64,000 bases of DNA. Origin: Fontibacter flavus. GTDB lineage: Bacteria > Bacteroidota > Bacteroidia > Cytophagales > Cyclobacteriaceae. The stretch is taken from contig NZ_JBHLWI010000032.1 of the NCBI RefSeq assembly GCF_042432905.1, forward strand, positions 24,489 through 88,488, read 5' to 3'. This document shows positions 35,655-45,214 of the stretch, one piece after another; within the stretch, counting starts at the first letter, position 1; each line of letters starts with the position of its first letter. Below the pieces are notes generated by a model, which was not told the DNA's origin, made no database searches, and was given only the letters and a program-made list of their open reading frames with translations. The translations under genes were made by a program, and so were the position numbers.

Positions 35655-36926
35655 TTAGAGCCTTCTCTTATTCGGATTGAGATTAAAATAGCCTATAAGT
35701 TCGTCGTATCTTGATCCCATGTCCCTGTAATATACCAATACTTCGTACTCGTTTTCAGTCTCGAAAAAACTTCCTTCCAGTGGCAAGGTATCCCAACCCT
35801 CATTGGTCTTGTAGGCATATTGATAGTCATACCAGCCCTGCTTTAAAATCAAGGTTGTCTCAAATGCTCCTGTCTTTTTATTCAAGGTCATTTTGGCGTC
35901 AGGACTCTCCCCCCACTGCGTCAGCGCTCCTATAATATAAGGAGTCTCCTTTATTCCCTCAGCTTCCAGATTAAAAGTCATGACCATATATTCACTTTCC
36001 AACTCATGATTTTGCCGCTCTAGGTTCATGATGGCATACTGTCCATTGACATCCAAATATTGAGAATATACTCCATCAGGTCGAGCCTGATCCATACCTC
36101 CTTCTGCATAGACCACATCCTCTTCCATCCTGACAGCTTTCACATTGATCCCCCTTGCTCTTACAAACCTCAGGTCTACAAATCTGAATTCATTACCTCC
36201 CCAAAAAGTATTGCTTCCATCAATCAGGTTATATTCTATCATTTTGGAATCTTCCCTGATCATCGTAGGCCTTGTCAATACTTTCTGATTGTCCCATCTT
36301 TGATTTTGACGGATAACAACTTTTAGATTGGATCTTGGATCGAACAAATCCCTTCCCTTATAATTCAGATTCAGGCTAATCTGCTGCACCTGCCTTCTCA
36401 CTTCTGTTTGGCTGGGGGTAACCACCCTGGCAGCAAGGTTAATGGCATTTTGGTAAACCATAAATCTTCGGGTCAGTACTACTTGGTTTTGGTCCCTGCC
36501 TCTGTATATTATTATAGCATAATTACCTGACTTCCTTACCCTAGGCAGCACAAAATTATAATGGATATAGGGGATTCTGGTGTTGATAGAATAATCGTAT
36601 TGGAGAATATTGAATTCGTTATACTCATTGAGATACTCTGGGTCTTTCAGGTCAGATGGCGTCCAATCAGCATTGCAGTGTATGATTTTGGCAGAGAACA
36701 TATCCGGATCATATGCCAGATCATCAAAAGACAGCATCAAAGATACCCCTCCTGCCAAATCCAAAATGGGTGAATTCATTTGGGCAGCAAAGTCCCCTGT
36801 GTTGGGATGCAGGCGAACTGACAGAATGTTTTCCTCAAAAACCCGATCTGTATAGACCTGTTGCGCTGGGCTATGTTGGGATATTCCGCAAAAGAAAAGA
36901 ATGAATATAAGAGCTATTCGCATCAT
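35655..36926 (-). CDS. DUF5103 protein, type IX secretion system plug
   Basis: The 423-residue protein has a signal peptide (RIALIFILFFCGISQHSPAQ). The body matches DUF5103, the periplasmic Plug that closes the SprA translocon of the Bacteroidota type IX secretion system. Visible features are DRVFEENILSVRLHPNTGDF, FSAKIIHCNADWTPSDL and YDYSINTRIPYIHYNFVLP, then beta-sandwich domains to KTNEGWDTLPLEGSFFETEN. The gene is convergent with the Cas6-like gene and monocistronic. It indicates that the organism has a T9SS, although no other T9SS genes lie in the window. Confidence 0.85.
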   Translation of the reverse strand: MMRIALIFILFFCGISQHSPAQQVYTDRVFEENILSVRLHPNTGDFAAQMNSPILDLAGGVSLMLSFDDLAYDPDMFSAKIIHCNADWTPSDLKDPEYLNEYNEFNILQYDYSINTRIPYIHYNFVLPRVRKSGNYAIIIYRGRDQNQVVLTRRFMVYQNAINLAARVVTPSQTEVRRQVQQISLNLNYKGRDLFDPRSNLKVVIRQNQRWDNQKVLTRPTMIREDSKMIEYNLIDGSNTFWGGNEFRFVDLRFVRARGINVKAVRMEEDVVYAEGGMDQARPDGVYSQYLDVNGQYAIMNLERQNHELESEYMVMTFNLEAEGIKETPYIIGALTQWGESPDAKMTLNKKTGAFETTLILKQGWYDYQYAYKTNEGWDTLPLEGSFFETENEYEVLVYYRDMGSRYDELIGYFNLNPNKRRL

Positions 36927-36978
36927 GATCTATTTTGATTAGAATCCAATATAAAAAATAATGCCAAAGATTAAAGGA

Positions 36979-38904
36979 TTACTTAAGGGTTTCCTGAAGC
37001 TCTCCGATTTCCTCAACCAGCATCTCCCATTGGCTATTCAGTCTTTCTTCTTCCTCTTTCAACTTCTGATATTCCTTGTTGATTGTTTCCAGCTTTGCAC
37101 TATCTGAAAACACCTCGGGATCAGCCATCTGCCCTTCCATCATACTTTTGGACGCTTCAATCTTGAGGATATGCTCTTCAATTTGAGCCAATTGCTGTTC
37201 TTTTTTCTTCAGTTCATTTTTAGCTTGGTTAAGCTCGGTGTCTGAGTAGGACTTTTTCTTATTCTCAGTTTTTTGTTTTTTGTCTGATCCAGTTTGAACT
37301 TTCAACTCCTCCTGTTGGGATTTCCAATAAACATATTCCTCATAAGACCCTGGGTATTCTTTGATCTGATGATCTTCGATATACCAGATTTTATTGGCTA
37401 CTCCCCGGATGAAATGTCTATCGTGAGAAACAGTGATAAAAGTACCTTCGTATTGCTGCAAAGCCTGAATCAGAATATTGACAGACTGCGTATCCAAGTG
37501 GTTGGTAGGTTCATCCAATAACAGAAAATTAGCCTCTGAAATCAGGGTTTTCGCCAAGGCCACCCTGGATTTTTCACCACCGGAAAGCACTTTGATTTTT
37601 TTGAACACATCATCATTGGAAAACAAAAAGCAGCCCAGCACATTGCGCAGTTCAGTATCTGTTTTCCCTGAACCTGCCTGTTGAAGCTCCTGCAAAATTT
37701 CATTATCAACATGGAGGGCTTCCAACTGATGCTGTGCATAGAAGGATTTGATCACATTATGTCCTTGCTCTCTTTTCCCTTGAATTGGCTCAGTGCCATC
37801 TATGATTCTCAGCAAAGTGGATTTACCCTTTCCATTAGCGCCGATAAGAGCGATTTTATCCCCCCTTTCAATTCTGGCAGTACTATTCTTCAAGATCACC
37901 AAATCCCCATAAGATTTGGACACATGGTCCAAGCTTACCACATCCCGACCTGATTTTTGGGAAAAACGGAATTTGAAATTCACTGAAATATTATCATCCA
38001 CTACCTCTGCCACACGTTCCATTCTGTCCAATGCTTTGATCCGGGACTGAACCTGATTGGATTTTGTGGCCTTGGCTCGGAAACGTTCAATAAAACGCTC
38101 CGTCTGCTTGATCATCTGCTGTTGGTTTTCAAACGCATTCTGCTGGATTTCCATCCTATCCTTTTTCTCCTCTTGGTAGAAAGAATAGTTACCTGAATAT
38201 ACAGTCAGTGTACCATTGGAAACCTCCACTATAGTATCGACACAGTTGTCCAAAAACTCTTGATCATGGGAAACCACAATTACTGCACCTTCGTAAGTTT
38301 TCAGGTAATTTTCCACCCATTGGATGGAAGGAAGATCAAGGTGGTTGGTAGGTTCATCCAACATCAATAAGGATGGCTTTTCCAAAAGGAGTTTGGCCAA
38401 CATCACCCGCATTCTCCAACCCCCTGAAAAAGTTTTCAGGGGTCTGCTCAGGTCTTTTGTATTAAACCCTATTCCTTCCAAGACTTCCTCCGCTCTAGCT
38501 TTGATGGTATAGCCTTCATTGGCTTCAAACCGATCTTGAAGTTTGGCCAATCGATTGATAATCTCATCTGAATGATCTGTTTCCATCTGCTTGAGCACAG
38601 CATCAATTTCATCCTGAAGTTTTAATGTCTCCTTGAATGCCTCTAATGCCACATCAAGTATACTGTCCTCCGACTGATAAGAAAGCAGGTCTTGATTCAA
38701 AAATCCAATGGTACAGTCTTTTGCTTTTTGGACTTCTCCTGAACTGGGCTGGAAGTCACCATTGATGATTTTCAACAAGGTGGACTTACCTGTGCCATTG
38801 AGGCCGACCAATCCGATTTTGTCTTTAGGTTTGATGTGAAGTGAGGCATTTTCGTAAAGGGCTCTACCTCCGATAAAATAAGAGAGATTATTGATGGATA
38901 ACAT
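36979..38904 (-). CDS. ABC-F family ATP-binding protein
   Basis: The 641-residue soluble protein has two ABC cassettes and no TM segments. Cassette 1 has Walker A GLNGTGKSTLL, signature FSGGWRMRVMLAK and Walker B LLMLDEPTNHLD. Cassette 2 has GANGKGKSTLLR, LSGGEKSRVALAK and LLLDEPTNHLD. A linker with RFRAKATKSNQVQSRIKALDR joins the halves, and a C-terminal coiled coil of about 90 Lys/Glu-rich residues follows. ABC-F proteins act on the ribosome, as translation factors or antibiotic protection proteins. The layout is that of the Uup/YheS-type housekeeping members. Confidence 0.93.
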   Translation of the reverse strand: MLSINNLSYFIGGRALYENASLHIKPKDKIGLVGLNGTGKSTLLKIINGDFQPSSGEVQKAKDCTIGFLNQDLLSYQSEDSILDVALEAFKETLKLQDEIDAVLKQMETDHSDEIINRLAKLQDRFEANEGYTIKARAEEVLEGIGFNTKDLSRPLKTFSGGWRMRVMLAKLLLEKPSLLMLDEPTNHLDLPSIQWVENYLKTYEGAVIVVSHDQEFLDNCVDTIVEVSNGTLTVYSGNYSFYQEEKKDRMEIQQNAFENQQQMIKQTERFIERFRAKATKSNQVQSRIKALDRMERVAEVVDDNISVNFKFRFSQKSGRDVVSLDHVSKSYGDLVILKNSTARIERGDKIALIGANGKGKSTLLRIIDGTEPIQGKREQGHNVIKSFYAQHQLEALHVDNEILQELQQAGSGKTDTELRNVLGCFLFSNDDVFKKIKVLSGGEKSRVALAKTLISEANFLLLDEPTNHLDTQSVNILIQALQQYEGTFITVSHDRHFIRGVANKIWYIEDHQIKEYPGSYEEYVYWKSQQEELKVQTGSDKKQKTENKKKSYSDTELNQAKNELKKKEQQLAQIEEHILKIEASKSMMEGQMADPEVFSDSAKLETINKEYQKLKEEEERLNSQWEMLVEEIGELQETLK

Positions 38905-39034
38905 GCCGCAAAAATAGGCATTCTATTTTTTAATAAAGGGGCTCTATCAATTATTACTTTGTCCCAACAAAAAATTTAGCCTAACTTAACATTTGACAAT
39001 CTGAAATGTTGATCCTAAAAAAGAAAATAGACTG

Positions 39035-40162
39035 ATGAGAAGAATCTTGAGTTTACTTGTGCTTTCATTGCTTTCCCTATCCTGCAATGGTCAGGGAAAC
39101 AAAAACAATTACATACAATTAGAAACCATCAAACTGCCGGCCGGCTTCAGCATTTCTGTTTGGGCAGAGGATGTTCCCGATGCTCGCTCCCTTGCCATGA
39201 ATGCTGACGGCAGTGTTATTTTTGTAGGCAACAGACAGGGAAAAAATGTATATGCCCTCAAGGATACCAATGGAGACGGCAAAGCGGATAAAAAATACAC
39301 CTTGGCCCAGGGGCTAAGGATGCCCAATGGCGTGGCCTTCAAAGATGGAGATCTTTATGTGGCAGAAGTAAGCCGGATTCTTCGCTTTAAAAATATAGAA
39401 AAAAACCTGGAAAATCCTAGTTATGAGGTCGTCTATGACCAATATCCGGACAAAGCCCACCATGGCTGGAAGTTTATTGCATTCGGTCCTGACGGTTTGT
39501 TGTATGTCCCTGTTGGTGCACCATGCAACATCTGCGATCCGGAAGAGATTTTTGCTTCTATTACAAGGATAGATGTAAAATCCCCGACCATGCGCCCTGA
39601 GATTTTTGCCAAAGGTGTCAGAAATACAGTGGGTTTTACCTGGCATCCCGAGACCAAAGAGTTATGGTTTACCGACAATGGAAGAGACATGATGGGAGAC
39701 AACATCCCGGATTGTGAACTTAACCGCGCTCCTAACAAAGGAATGCATTTTGGATATCCTTTCTGGCATGCCGGTGATGTAAAAGATCCGGAATTTGGCA
39801 ATAAAGGGAAGGACAAAACCGCATATACAGCTCCAGCCGCCAAACTGGGCCCACATACAGCCCCTTTGGGAATGAGATTTTATACCGGAAACCAATTCCC
39901 TTCAAAATACAAAAACAATATTTTTATTGCCAAGCATGGTTCCTGGAACCGCAGTAAAAAAATCGGTTATCAGTTGACGAATGTCGTTATTGACGGAAAT
40001 CAAAAAGTTGTCAAAGAAGAAGTTTTCGCAGAAGGTTGGCTAAATGAAGAAACCCAGGACGTATGGGGCAGACCGGTGGATGTACTCCAATTGCCGGATG
40101 GAAGTATGTTGGTCTCTGATGATATGGCCAATTGTATCTACAAGATCACCTACAAAAAATAA
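39035..40162 (+). CDS. Sorbosone dehydrogenase-like beta-propeller lipoprotein
   Basis: The 375-residue protein has a lipoprotein signal (MRRILSLLVLSLLSLSC). The six-bladed beta-propeller of the PQQ-dependent glucose/sorbosone dehydrogenase type is seen in LPAGFSISVWAEDVPDARSL, GTVRNTVGFTWHPETKELWF-like sequence and ELNRAPNKGMHFGYPFW. A VPVGAPCNICDPEE segment with two cysteines resembles the family. It should be an outer-membrane or periplasmic enzyme oxidising a sugar or related compound. Use of PQQ is family knowledge only. It ends 96 nt before the convergent pepP-type gene. Confidence 0.85.
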   Translation: MRRILSLLVLSLLSLSCNGQGNKNNYIQLETIKLPAGFSISVWAEDVPDARSLAMNADGSVIFVGNRQGKNVYALKDTNGDGKADKKYTLAQGLRMPNGVAFKDGDLYVAEVSRILRFKNIEKNLENPSYEVVYDQYPDKAHHGWKFIAFGPDGLLYVPVGAPCNICDPEEIFASITRIDVKSPTMRPEIFAKGVRNTVGFTWHPETKELWFTDNGRDMMGDNIPDCELNRAPNKGMHFGYPFWHAGDVKDPEFGNKGKDKTAYTAPAAKLGPHTAPLGMRFYTGNQFPSKYKNNIFIAKHGSWNRSKKIGYQLTNVVIDGNQKVVKEEVFAEGWLNEETQDVWGRPVDVLQLPDGSMLVSDDMANCIYKITYKK

Positions 40163-40169
40163 GTGAAAA

Positions 40170-40260
40170 GTCGGATTTCAGATTTTCGAATTTTCAAGCT
40201 TCTATTTTGATTCCTTGTTATTCAAATTTCCGTAATCCGACTTTCGATATCCGAATTTCT
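40170..40260. repeat. Second degenerate 7-bp-period repeat tract, with inverted repeat
   Basis: Thirteen heptamers fill the gap between the propeller lipoprotein gene and pepP, among them gtcggat, ttcagat, tttcgaa, atttccg, taatccg, actttcg and atatccg. Within it AGTCGGATT (40169-40177) and AATCCGACT (40234-40242) form a perfect 9-bp inverted repeat, so it could also act as a terminator between these convergent genes. The period equals that of the tract at 12214-12325. Confidence 0.5.
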
Positions 40261-41548
40261 ATTGATTCATCAAGGCTTCGATTTCTTCCGCCTCAATTGG
40301 GATATTGCGCATCAAATCAAAATAACCGTCTTCTAGAATAACGATGTTGTTCTCCAACCTGATTCCCATCCCCTCTTCCTGTATATAGATACCCGGCTCT
40401 ACAGTAAACACCATACCCGGAGTAATGGGGTCATGCATGGTACCCACATCGTGCACATCCAAGCCCAAATGATGGGAAGTCCCATGCATAAAATACTTTT
40501 TATAGGCAGGCCATTTTGGATCCTGATTCTTGATATCAGTCTGATCCAATAAGCCCAAGCCTAACAATTCAGATTGCATCATCAGGCCAACTTCCCTGTG
40601 GTAATCCTGAATATTAACACTTGGTCGAAGTATGTCCATGGCTCCTCTTTGCACCCTGAGCACTGCATCATACACCTGTCTTTGCCTCTTGGTAAATTTG
40701 CCATTAACAGGAATAGTGCGGCTCATATCTGCATTATAATTTCCATATTCAGCTCCAACATCAAAAAGGATCAGATCGCCATCTTTGCAAACTTCTTTAT
40801 TTTCAATATAATGAAGAACACAGGCATTCGGTCCAGAGGCTATGATTGGCTCATAAGCAAAGCCTTTGCTGCGATTACGGATAAATTCATGGATAAATTC
40901 GGCTTCAATTTCATATTCGGTCACTCCTGGTTTCACAAAAGATAAAATCCTCCTGAATCCTTTTTCTGTGATATCGCAGGCAATTTGCATCTGATCAATT
41001 TCTTCCCGCTCTTTCACTGCCCTCAACTGATGCATCAATGGCGCTACTCTATGATAATGATGAAGGGGGTACCTTTCCTTACATTTCTTGATAAATCGTG
41101 CATCTCTGGACTCTACCTGTATATCCGCTCTCAGATGCTCGTTGGAGTTCAATAGCACAAGCTGGCTCAGGGCCATTAACGTATTGAATACCTGGTCAAA
41201 ATTGGCCACCCATTGGATGTTTTGGATACCTGAGACGGCCAGTGCCTCTTCTTTGGTATATTTATGCCCTTCCCAAATGGCGATATGTTCGTTGGTTTCC
41301 CTAAGAAAAAGAATCTCTCTCATATTTGGATCCGGAAAATCCGGGCAGATAACCAAAATTGTTTCTTCCTGATCGATGCCGGTCAGGTAAAACAAATCGT
41401 TATTTTGGCGAAATCTCATTGTACCATCTGCATTGGTAGGCATGATATCATTGGCATGAAAAACCACTACGGATTTTGCAGGAAGCTTATCAGCAAGTTT
41501 CTTACGGTTTTTGATGTAAAGACTTTGGGGAAGTGGGTTATATTTCAT
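40259..41548 (-). CDS. pepP: Xaa-Pro aminopeptidase (M24B)
   Basis: The 429-residue cytoplasmic metallopeptidase removes N-terminal residues before proline. The N-terminal creatinase-like domain contains VVFHANDIMPTNADGTMRFRQ and NNDLFYLTGIDQEE. The pita-bread catalytic domain has the ligands in LILFDVGAEYGNYNADMSRT (two Asp), FMHGTSHHLGLDVHD (His), FTVEPGIYI (Glu) and GIRLENNIVI (Glu). There is no signal peptide, in contrast to the exported M24 protein at 3567. The gene is monocistronic. Confidence 0.93.
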   Translation of the reverse strand: MKYNPLPQSLYIKNRKKLADKLPAKSVVVFHANDIMPTNADGTMRFRQNNDLFYLTGIDQEETILVICPDFPDPNMREILFLRETNEHIAIWEGHKYTKEEALAVSGIQNIQWVANFDQVFNTLMALSQLVLLNSNEHLRADIQVESRDARFIKKCKERYPLHHYHRVAPLMHQLRAVKEREEIDQMQIACDITEKGFRRILSFVKPGVTEYEIEAEFIHEFIRNRSKGFAYEPIIASGPNACVLHYIENKEVCKDGDLILFDVGAEYGNYNADMSRTIPVNGKFTKRQRQVYDAVLRVQRGAMDILRPSVNIQDYHREVGLMMQSELLGLGLLDQTDIKNQDPKWPAYKKYFMHGTSHHLGLDVHDVGTMHDPITPGMVFTVEPGIYIQEEGMGIRLENNIVILEDGYFDLMRNIPIEAEEIEALMNQ

Positions 41549-41673
41549 TGGTCAGATTCGGGTTTTGAATTTTAACTTTGAACTGGAACCAAAAATACCA
41601 TTTATCCATTGGGTAAAAAAACTGTCGATCAAGTCTTTTATTTTTGTACATTAAGCGAAGGAATTAGAATAGC

Positions 41674-42903
41674 ATGTTATATAATCTCAAGGAATTACCC
41701 AACGGCATCAGGATCGTCCATCAGGAAGTAACCCACACTAGAATTGTACATTGCGGCTTTATCCTCAATATCGGCAGTAGGGATGAGTCAAAAGAGCAAG
41801 AGGGAATTGCCCATTTTTGGGAACATATGGCCTTTAAAGGCACCAAAAAGCGAAAAGCCTATCATATCATCAACAGATTGGAGTCTTTGGGCGGAGAGCT
41901 TAATGCTTACACAACTAAGGAAAAGATCTGTTTTTACTCCAGTATTCTCAAGGAGCATTTCGGCAAGGCTGCTGAACTTCTATGTGACATCACCTTCAAC
42001 AGTACTTTCCCTAAAAAACAGATTGAAAAGGAAAGGCAGGTGATCTTAGAGGAAATGGCCATGTACAGAGACTCTCCTGAGGATTCCATTCAGGATGAAT
42101 TTGATGCCTTGGTATTTGATGGCCATGCACTGGGCCGCAATATTCTCGGCAATGAAGAGACAGTAGCAAACTTCGTTCAGGAGGATTTTTTTGATTTCAT
42201 CTCATCAAGGTTTGACACCACACAAATTGTATTTTCTGTCATTGGCAATATTTCATTCAATAAGGTCCTGCAAAAGGTCGAAGGCTTCCTTTCTGCTATC
42301 CCTATGAAAAGGAGTCTGTACACTAGAAGTGGCTTCACAACTTACAAACCTCATATAAAGGAAGTACAGAAAGAGATTACGCAGGCACAGTGTGCTATCG
42401 GGAAACCTGCTTATTCCCTATATGACCCAAGAAGATTCCAGCTCTATTTACTCAATAACATATTGGGCGGACCGAGTATGAATTCGAGATTGAATCTTGC
42501 CCTCCGTGAAAAGTACGGCTATGTATATAGTGTGGAATCCAATTACCAAACTTATTCAGATACCGGATTCGTAGGCGTATTTTTCGGAACCGAGCAAAAC
42601 ACGGTCAAGAAAGCCAAAAAAATAGTTCTTAGAGAAATGAACAAGTTGAGGAACAAGAAGCTCGGCACGCTTCAACTGCATATGGCCAAAGAGCAGGCAA
42701 TCGGTCAAATGGCTATGGCTGAGGAGAATTATGCGGCCTTGATGTTGGTTTTTGGCAAAAACCTACTGGACAAGGGCAAAATTGACTCGCTTGATACTAT
42801 CTTTGAGATCATTAGAGCAACGACTGCCGAGGATTTGTTGGAAATAGCCAATGATGTATTTGATCCTGACCAGTTGAGTTACCTCACCTATATACCAGCA
42901 TAA
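41674..42903 (+). CDS. M16 family zinc metallopeptidase
   Basis: The 409-residue insulinase/processing-peptidase-type protein has the inverted zinc motif HFWEH at residues 47-51 in IAHFWEHMAFKG, with the distal Glu in the ERQVILEEMAMYRD helix. The C-terminal M16 homologous domain includes GGPSMNSRLNLALREKYGYVYSVES, the conserved region that completes the active-site chamber. It has no signal peptide. An O-methyltransferase gene begins 2 nt after the stop, then a transglycosylase and a DUF3078 gene follow, forming a four-gene operon. Confidence 0.92.
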   Translation: MLYNLKELPNGIRIVHQEVTHTRIVHCGFILNIGSRDESKEQEGIAHFWEHMAFKGTKKRKAYHIINRLESLGGELNAYTTKEKICFYSSILKEHFGKAAELLCDITFNSTFPKKQIEKERQVILEEMAMYRDSPEDSIQDEFDALVFDGHALGRNILGNEETVANFVQEDFFDFISSRFDTTQIVFSVIGNISFNKVLQKVEGFLSAIPMKRSLYTRSGFTTYKPHIKEVQKEITQAQCAIGKPAYSLYDPRRFQLYLLNNILGGPSMNSRLNLALREKYGYVYSVESNYQTYSDTGFVGVFFGTEQNTVKKAKKIVLREMNKLRNKKLGTLQLHMAKEQAIGQMAMAEENYAALMLVFGKNLLDKGKIDSLDTIFEIIRATTAEDLLEIANDVFDPDQLSYLTYIPA

Positions 42904-42905
42904 GA

Positions 42906-43550
42906 ATGGAATTTATTGCCCCGGAATTACTGGCTTACTGTGAAAACCACACCACTGAAGAGGATGGTCTGTTGAAGCATATCACACGGGAAACACACAC
43001 CAAAGTACTGATGCCCAGAATGCTGTCCGGACATTTGCAGGGAAAAACCCTGGAAATGTTGGTCAAATTGCTCAATCCGAAAGTAATCTTGGAGATCGGA
43101 ACCTATACAGGTTATTCAGGGCTTTGTTTGGCTAGAGGACTTGGAGAAAAGGGTAAACTGATCACATTGGACATCAATGATGAACTTGAAACAATGGTCA
43201 GAGGATTTTTTGAAAAATCAGGGATAAGCCATAAAATTGATTACCGATTGGGCAATGCAATGAAACTTATTCCAGAAATAGATGAAAATTTTGACATGGT
43301 ATTCATTGATGCTGATAAGGCCAATTACACCAATTATTATAACTTGGTCATCGACAAAGTGAATCCCGGAGGCATTATCCTTGCTGACAATGTATTATGG
43401 TCAGGAAAAATACTTGTCGAAAGAGGTAAAAAAATCGACAAAGATACCCAAGCCTTATTGGATTTCAACCAGATGGTTCAGAATGACCCAAGGGTAGAAA
43501 ATGTACTTTTACCCATTAGAGACGGATTAATGATGGCAAGAAAATTATGA
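42906..43550 (+). CDS. Class I SAM-dependent O-methyltransferase (family 3)
   Basis: The 214-residue protein is of the caffeoyl-CoA/catechol O-methyltransferase type. The SAM-binding motif I is VILEIGTYTGYSGLCLARGL. The metal-binding Asp is in MVFIDADKANYTNYY, and GGIILADNVLWSGKI follows, all at the expected places. The enzyme transfers a methyl group to a hydroxyl, usually with Mg2+; the substrate is unknown. Its stop overlaps the start of the transglycosylase gene by 4 nt (ATGA), so translation is coupled. Confidence 0.93.
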   Translation: MEFIAPELLAYCENHTTEEDGLLKHITRETHTKVLMPRMLSGHLQGKTLEMLVKLLNPKVILEIGTYTGYSGLCLARGLGEKGKLITLDINDELETMVRGFFEKSGISHKIDYRLGNAMKLIPEIDENFDMVFIDADKANYTNYYNLVIDKVNPGGIILADNVLWSGKILVERGKKIDKDTQALLDFNQMVQNDPRVENVLLPIRDGLMMARKL

Positions 43551-45190
43551 AAAAGATAAGCAAATCAATATTGCTGAAACTCACTGTATTCAGCATTCTT
43601 TTTTTTATTTCTTTAAGCGCTTGGGCTCAGGTACCACAGGTGCCGCGTGAAATGAGTTTTGCAGATCTTACCATCCGGATCAATGAACAGGCGAGGAGGG
43701 AAATCCAATTAGATGTGGATGCCCTTTATAGAAATCCAAACTATTTCAAAGTCAAAGCTGAACGTGCAAATTTGTACATGCCCCTGATCGAAAGAGAACT
43801 CAGAGAGGTAGGGGTACCTGATGAAGTCAAATACCTGGTCATTCAGGAATCAGGATTAATTGCAGATGCTGTTTCCACTTCCAATGCTGTTGGTTTTTGG
43901 CAGTTTAAGCAAGGGACAGCAGAGGAAGTTTTCTTACGTGTAGACAATCAGGTAGATGAGCGAAAAAACATTGTATCCTCCAGCAGAGGCGCAGCTCTTT
44001 ATCTCAAAAAACATAATGCTCATTTTGACAACTGGATGTGTGCCCTCGTATCCTATCAAATGGGCCTAGGGGGTGCAAAATCCTATTTTGGCACGCAATT
44101 AAATGGTAAAAAAGTCATAGAAATCGACCGCAATTCCCATTGGTACTTCAAAAAATTCCTTGCCCATAAAGTCGCTTTCCAACATCAGACAGGTGGTGTT
44201 CTGGTCAGCAATACGGGGTATTTGGAAGAAGTCCGTATCCAGGGACCTACAAGTCTTAAAGAATTGGCCCCCAGATTAGGTGTAAGCGAAGACCATCTAA
44301 AGGAATACAACAAATGGGCAAACAGAGGTCAAATCCCTGGGGACAAAACTTATTCTGTTGTTTATCTAAGACAAGGAATGCCACCTGTAACTCCTGCAAT
44401 TATACAATCGGAAAACAGATACAATCAATCTACTGCTTCTTCAAACCAATTCTATCAGACAAGCAACCCTGCTTATCCTAGAATCACAGGAAACCAACAG
44501 TATGCAACAAGACCAAACCAGATCAGGGTAAACAATCTCGAAGGCATACAGGCCAATCAAACCGCTGATGCTGAAGGTTATGCTGAAAAAATCGGTATTA
44601 AGGGTAAAAGATTCAGGAAATTTAATGACCTTGATAAAGGTGCACGGGTAGAAACCGGCAAATACTATTATACTGAAAATAAAAGTTCATCGGCAGAAGT
44701 GGCCACTCATATCGTGCAGCCAGGAGAGACCCTTTGGGCCATTTCTCAGAAATATGGTATCAAATTATCCTCACTAAAAGCCAAAAATAGAATCAGAACA
44801 GATAAAGATATCAGAGCAGGGATGGTACTAAATCTACAAGAGCACAGAAAAAGAGGTGAAGATATCAAAATGGCCCCTGCTCAGGAACTCAGAAGAATGG
44901 CTGCTGCCAGTAATCCACAACCTGACCCAACCCATCAGGCTCCAGTACAATCAGCCCCCCCACAAAGCAATCCTTCACCTGTGACTACACAGCCAAGAGC
45001 GGAAACTCCACGACAGACCGCTCCCCCATCTTCAGGTCAGGAAAGAATCACCCATGTGGTTCAACAAGGAGAAACTTTATTCAGATTAAGCCAAAGGTAT
45101 AGTGTTTCCGTGGAAGATATCAAAAAATGGAATAACTTGCCCGACAATACCATTAAGGTGGGGCAAAGAATTACAATTATCAAACAATAA
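43547..45190 (+). CDS. Lytic transglycosylase with two LysM domains (MltD-like)
   Basis: The 547-residue protein has a signal peptide (LKLTVFSILFFISLSAWAQ). The SLT domain covers about residues 75-230: DEVKYLVIQESGL has the catalytic Glu101, followed by SNAVGFWQFKQGTAEE. LysM modules follow at about 385-430 (HIVQPGETLWAISQKYGIKL) and 503-547 (HVVQQGETLFRLSQRYSVSV). A Pro/Gln-rich low-complexity linker separates them. The protein should cleave the glycan strands of peptidoglycan in the periplasm, bound to the wall by LysM. Confidence 0.93.
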   Translation: MKKISKSILLKLTVFSILFFISLSAWAQVPQVPREMSFADLTIRINEQARREIQLDVDALYRNPNYFKVKAERANLYMPLIERELREVGVPDEVKYLVIQESGLIADAVSTSNAVGFWQFKQGTAEEVFLRVDNQVDERKNIVSSSRGAALYLKKHNAHFDNWMCALVSYQMGLGGAKSYFGTQLNGKKVIEIDRNSHWYFKKFLAHKVAFQHQTGGVLVSNTGYLEEVRIQGPTSLKELAPRLGVSEDHLKEYNKWANRGQIPGDKTYSVVYLRQGMPPVTPAIIQSENRYNQSTASSNQFYQTSNPAYPRITGNQQYATRPNQIRVNNLEGIQANQTADAEGYAEKIGIKGKRFRKFNDLDKGARVETGKYYYTENKSSSAEVATHIVQPGETLWAISQKYGIKLSSLKAKNRIRTDKDIRAGMVLNLQEHRKRGEDIKMAPAQELRRMAAASNPQPDPTHQAPVQSAPPQSNPSPVTTQPRAETPRQTAPPSSGQERITHVVQQGETLFRLSQRYSVSVEDIKKWNNLPDNTIKVGQRITIIKQ

Positions 45191-45214
45191 CCAACTCATT
45201 CCAGGAAATCTTCT

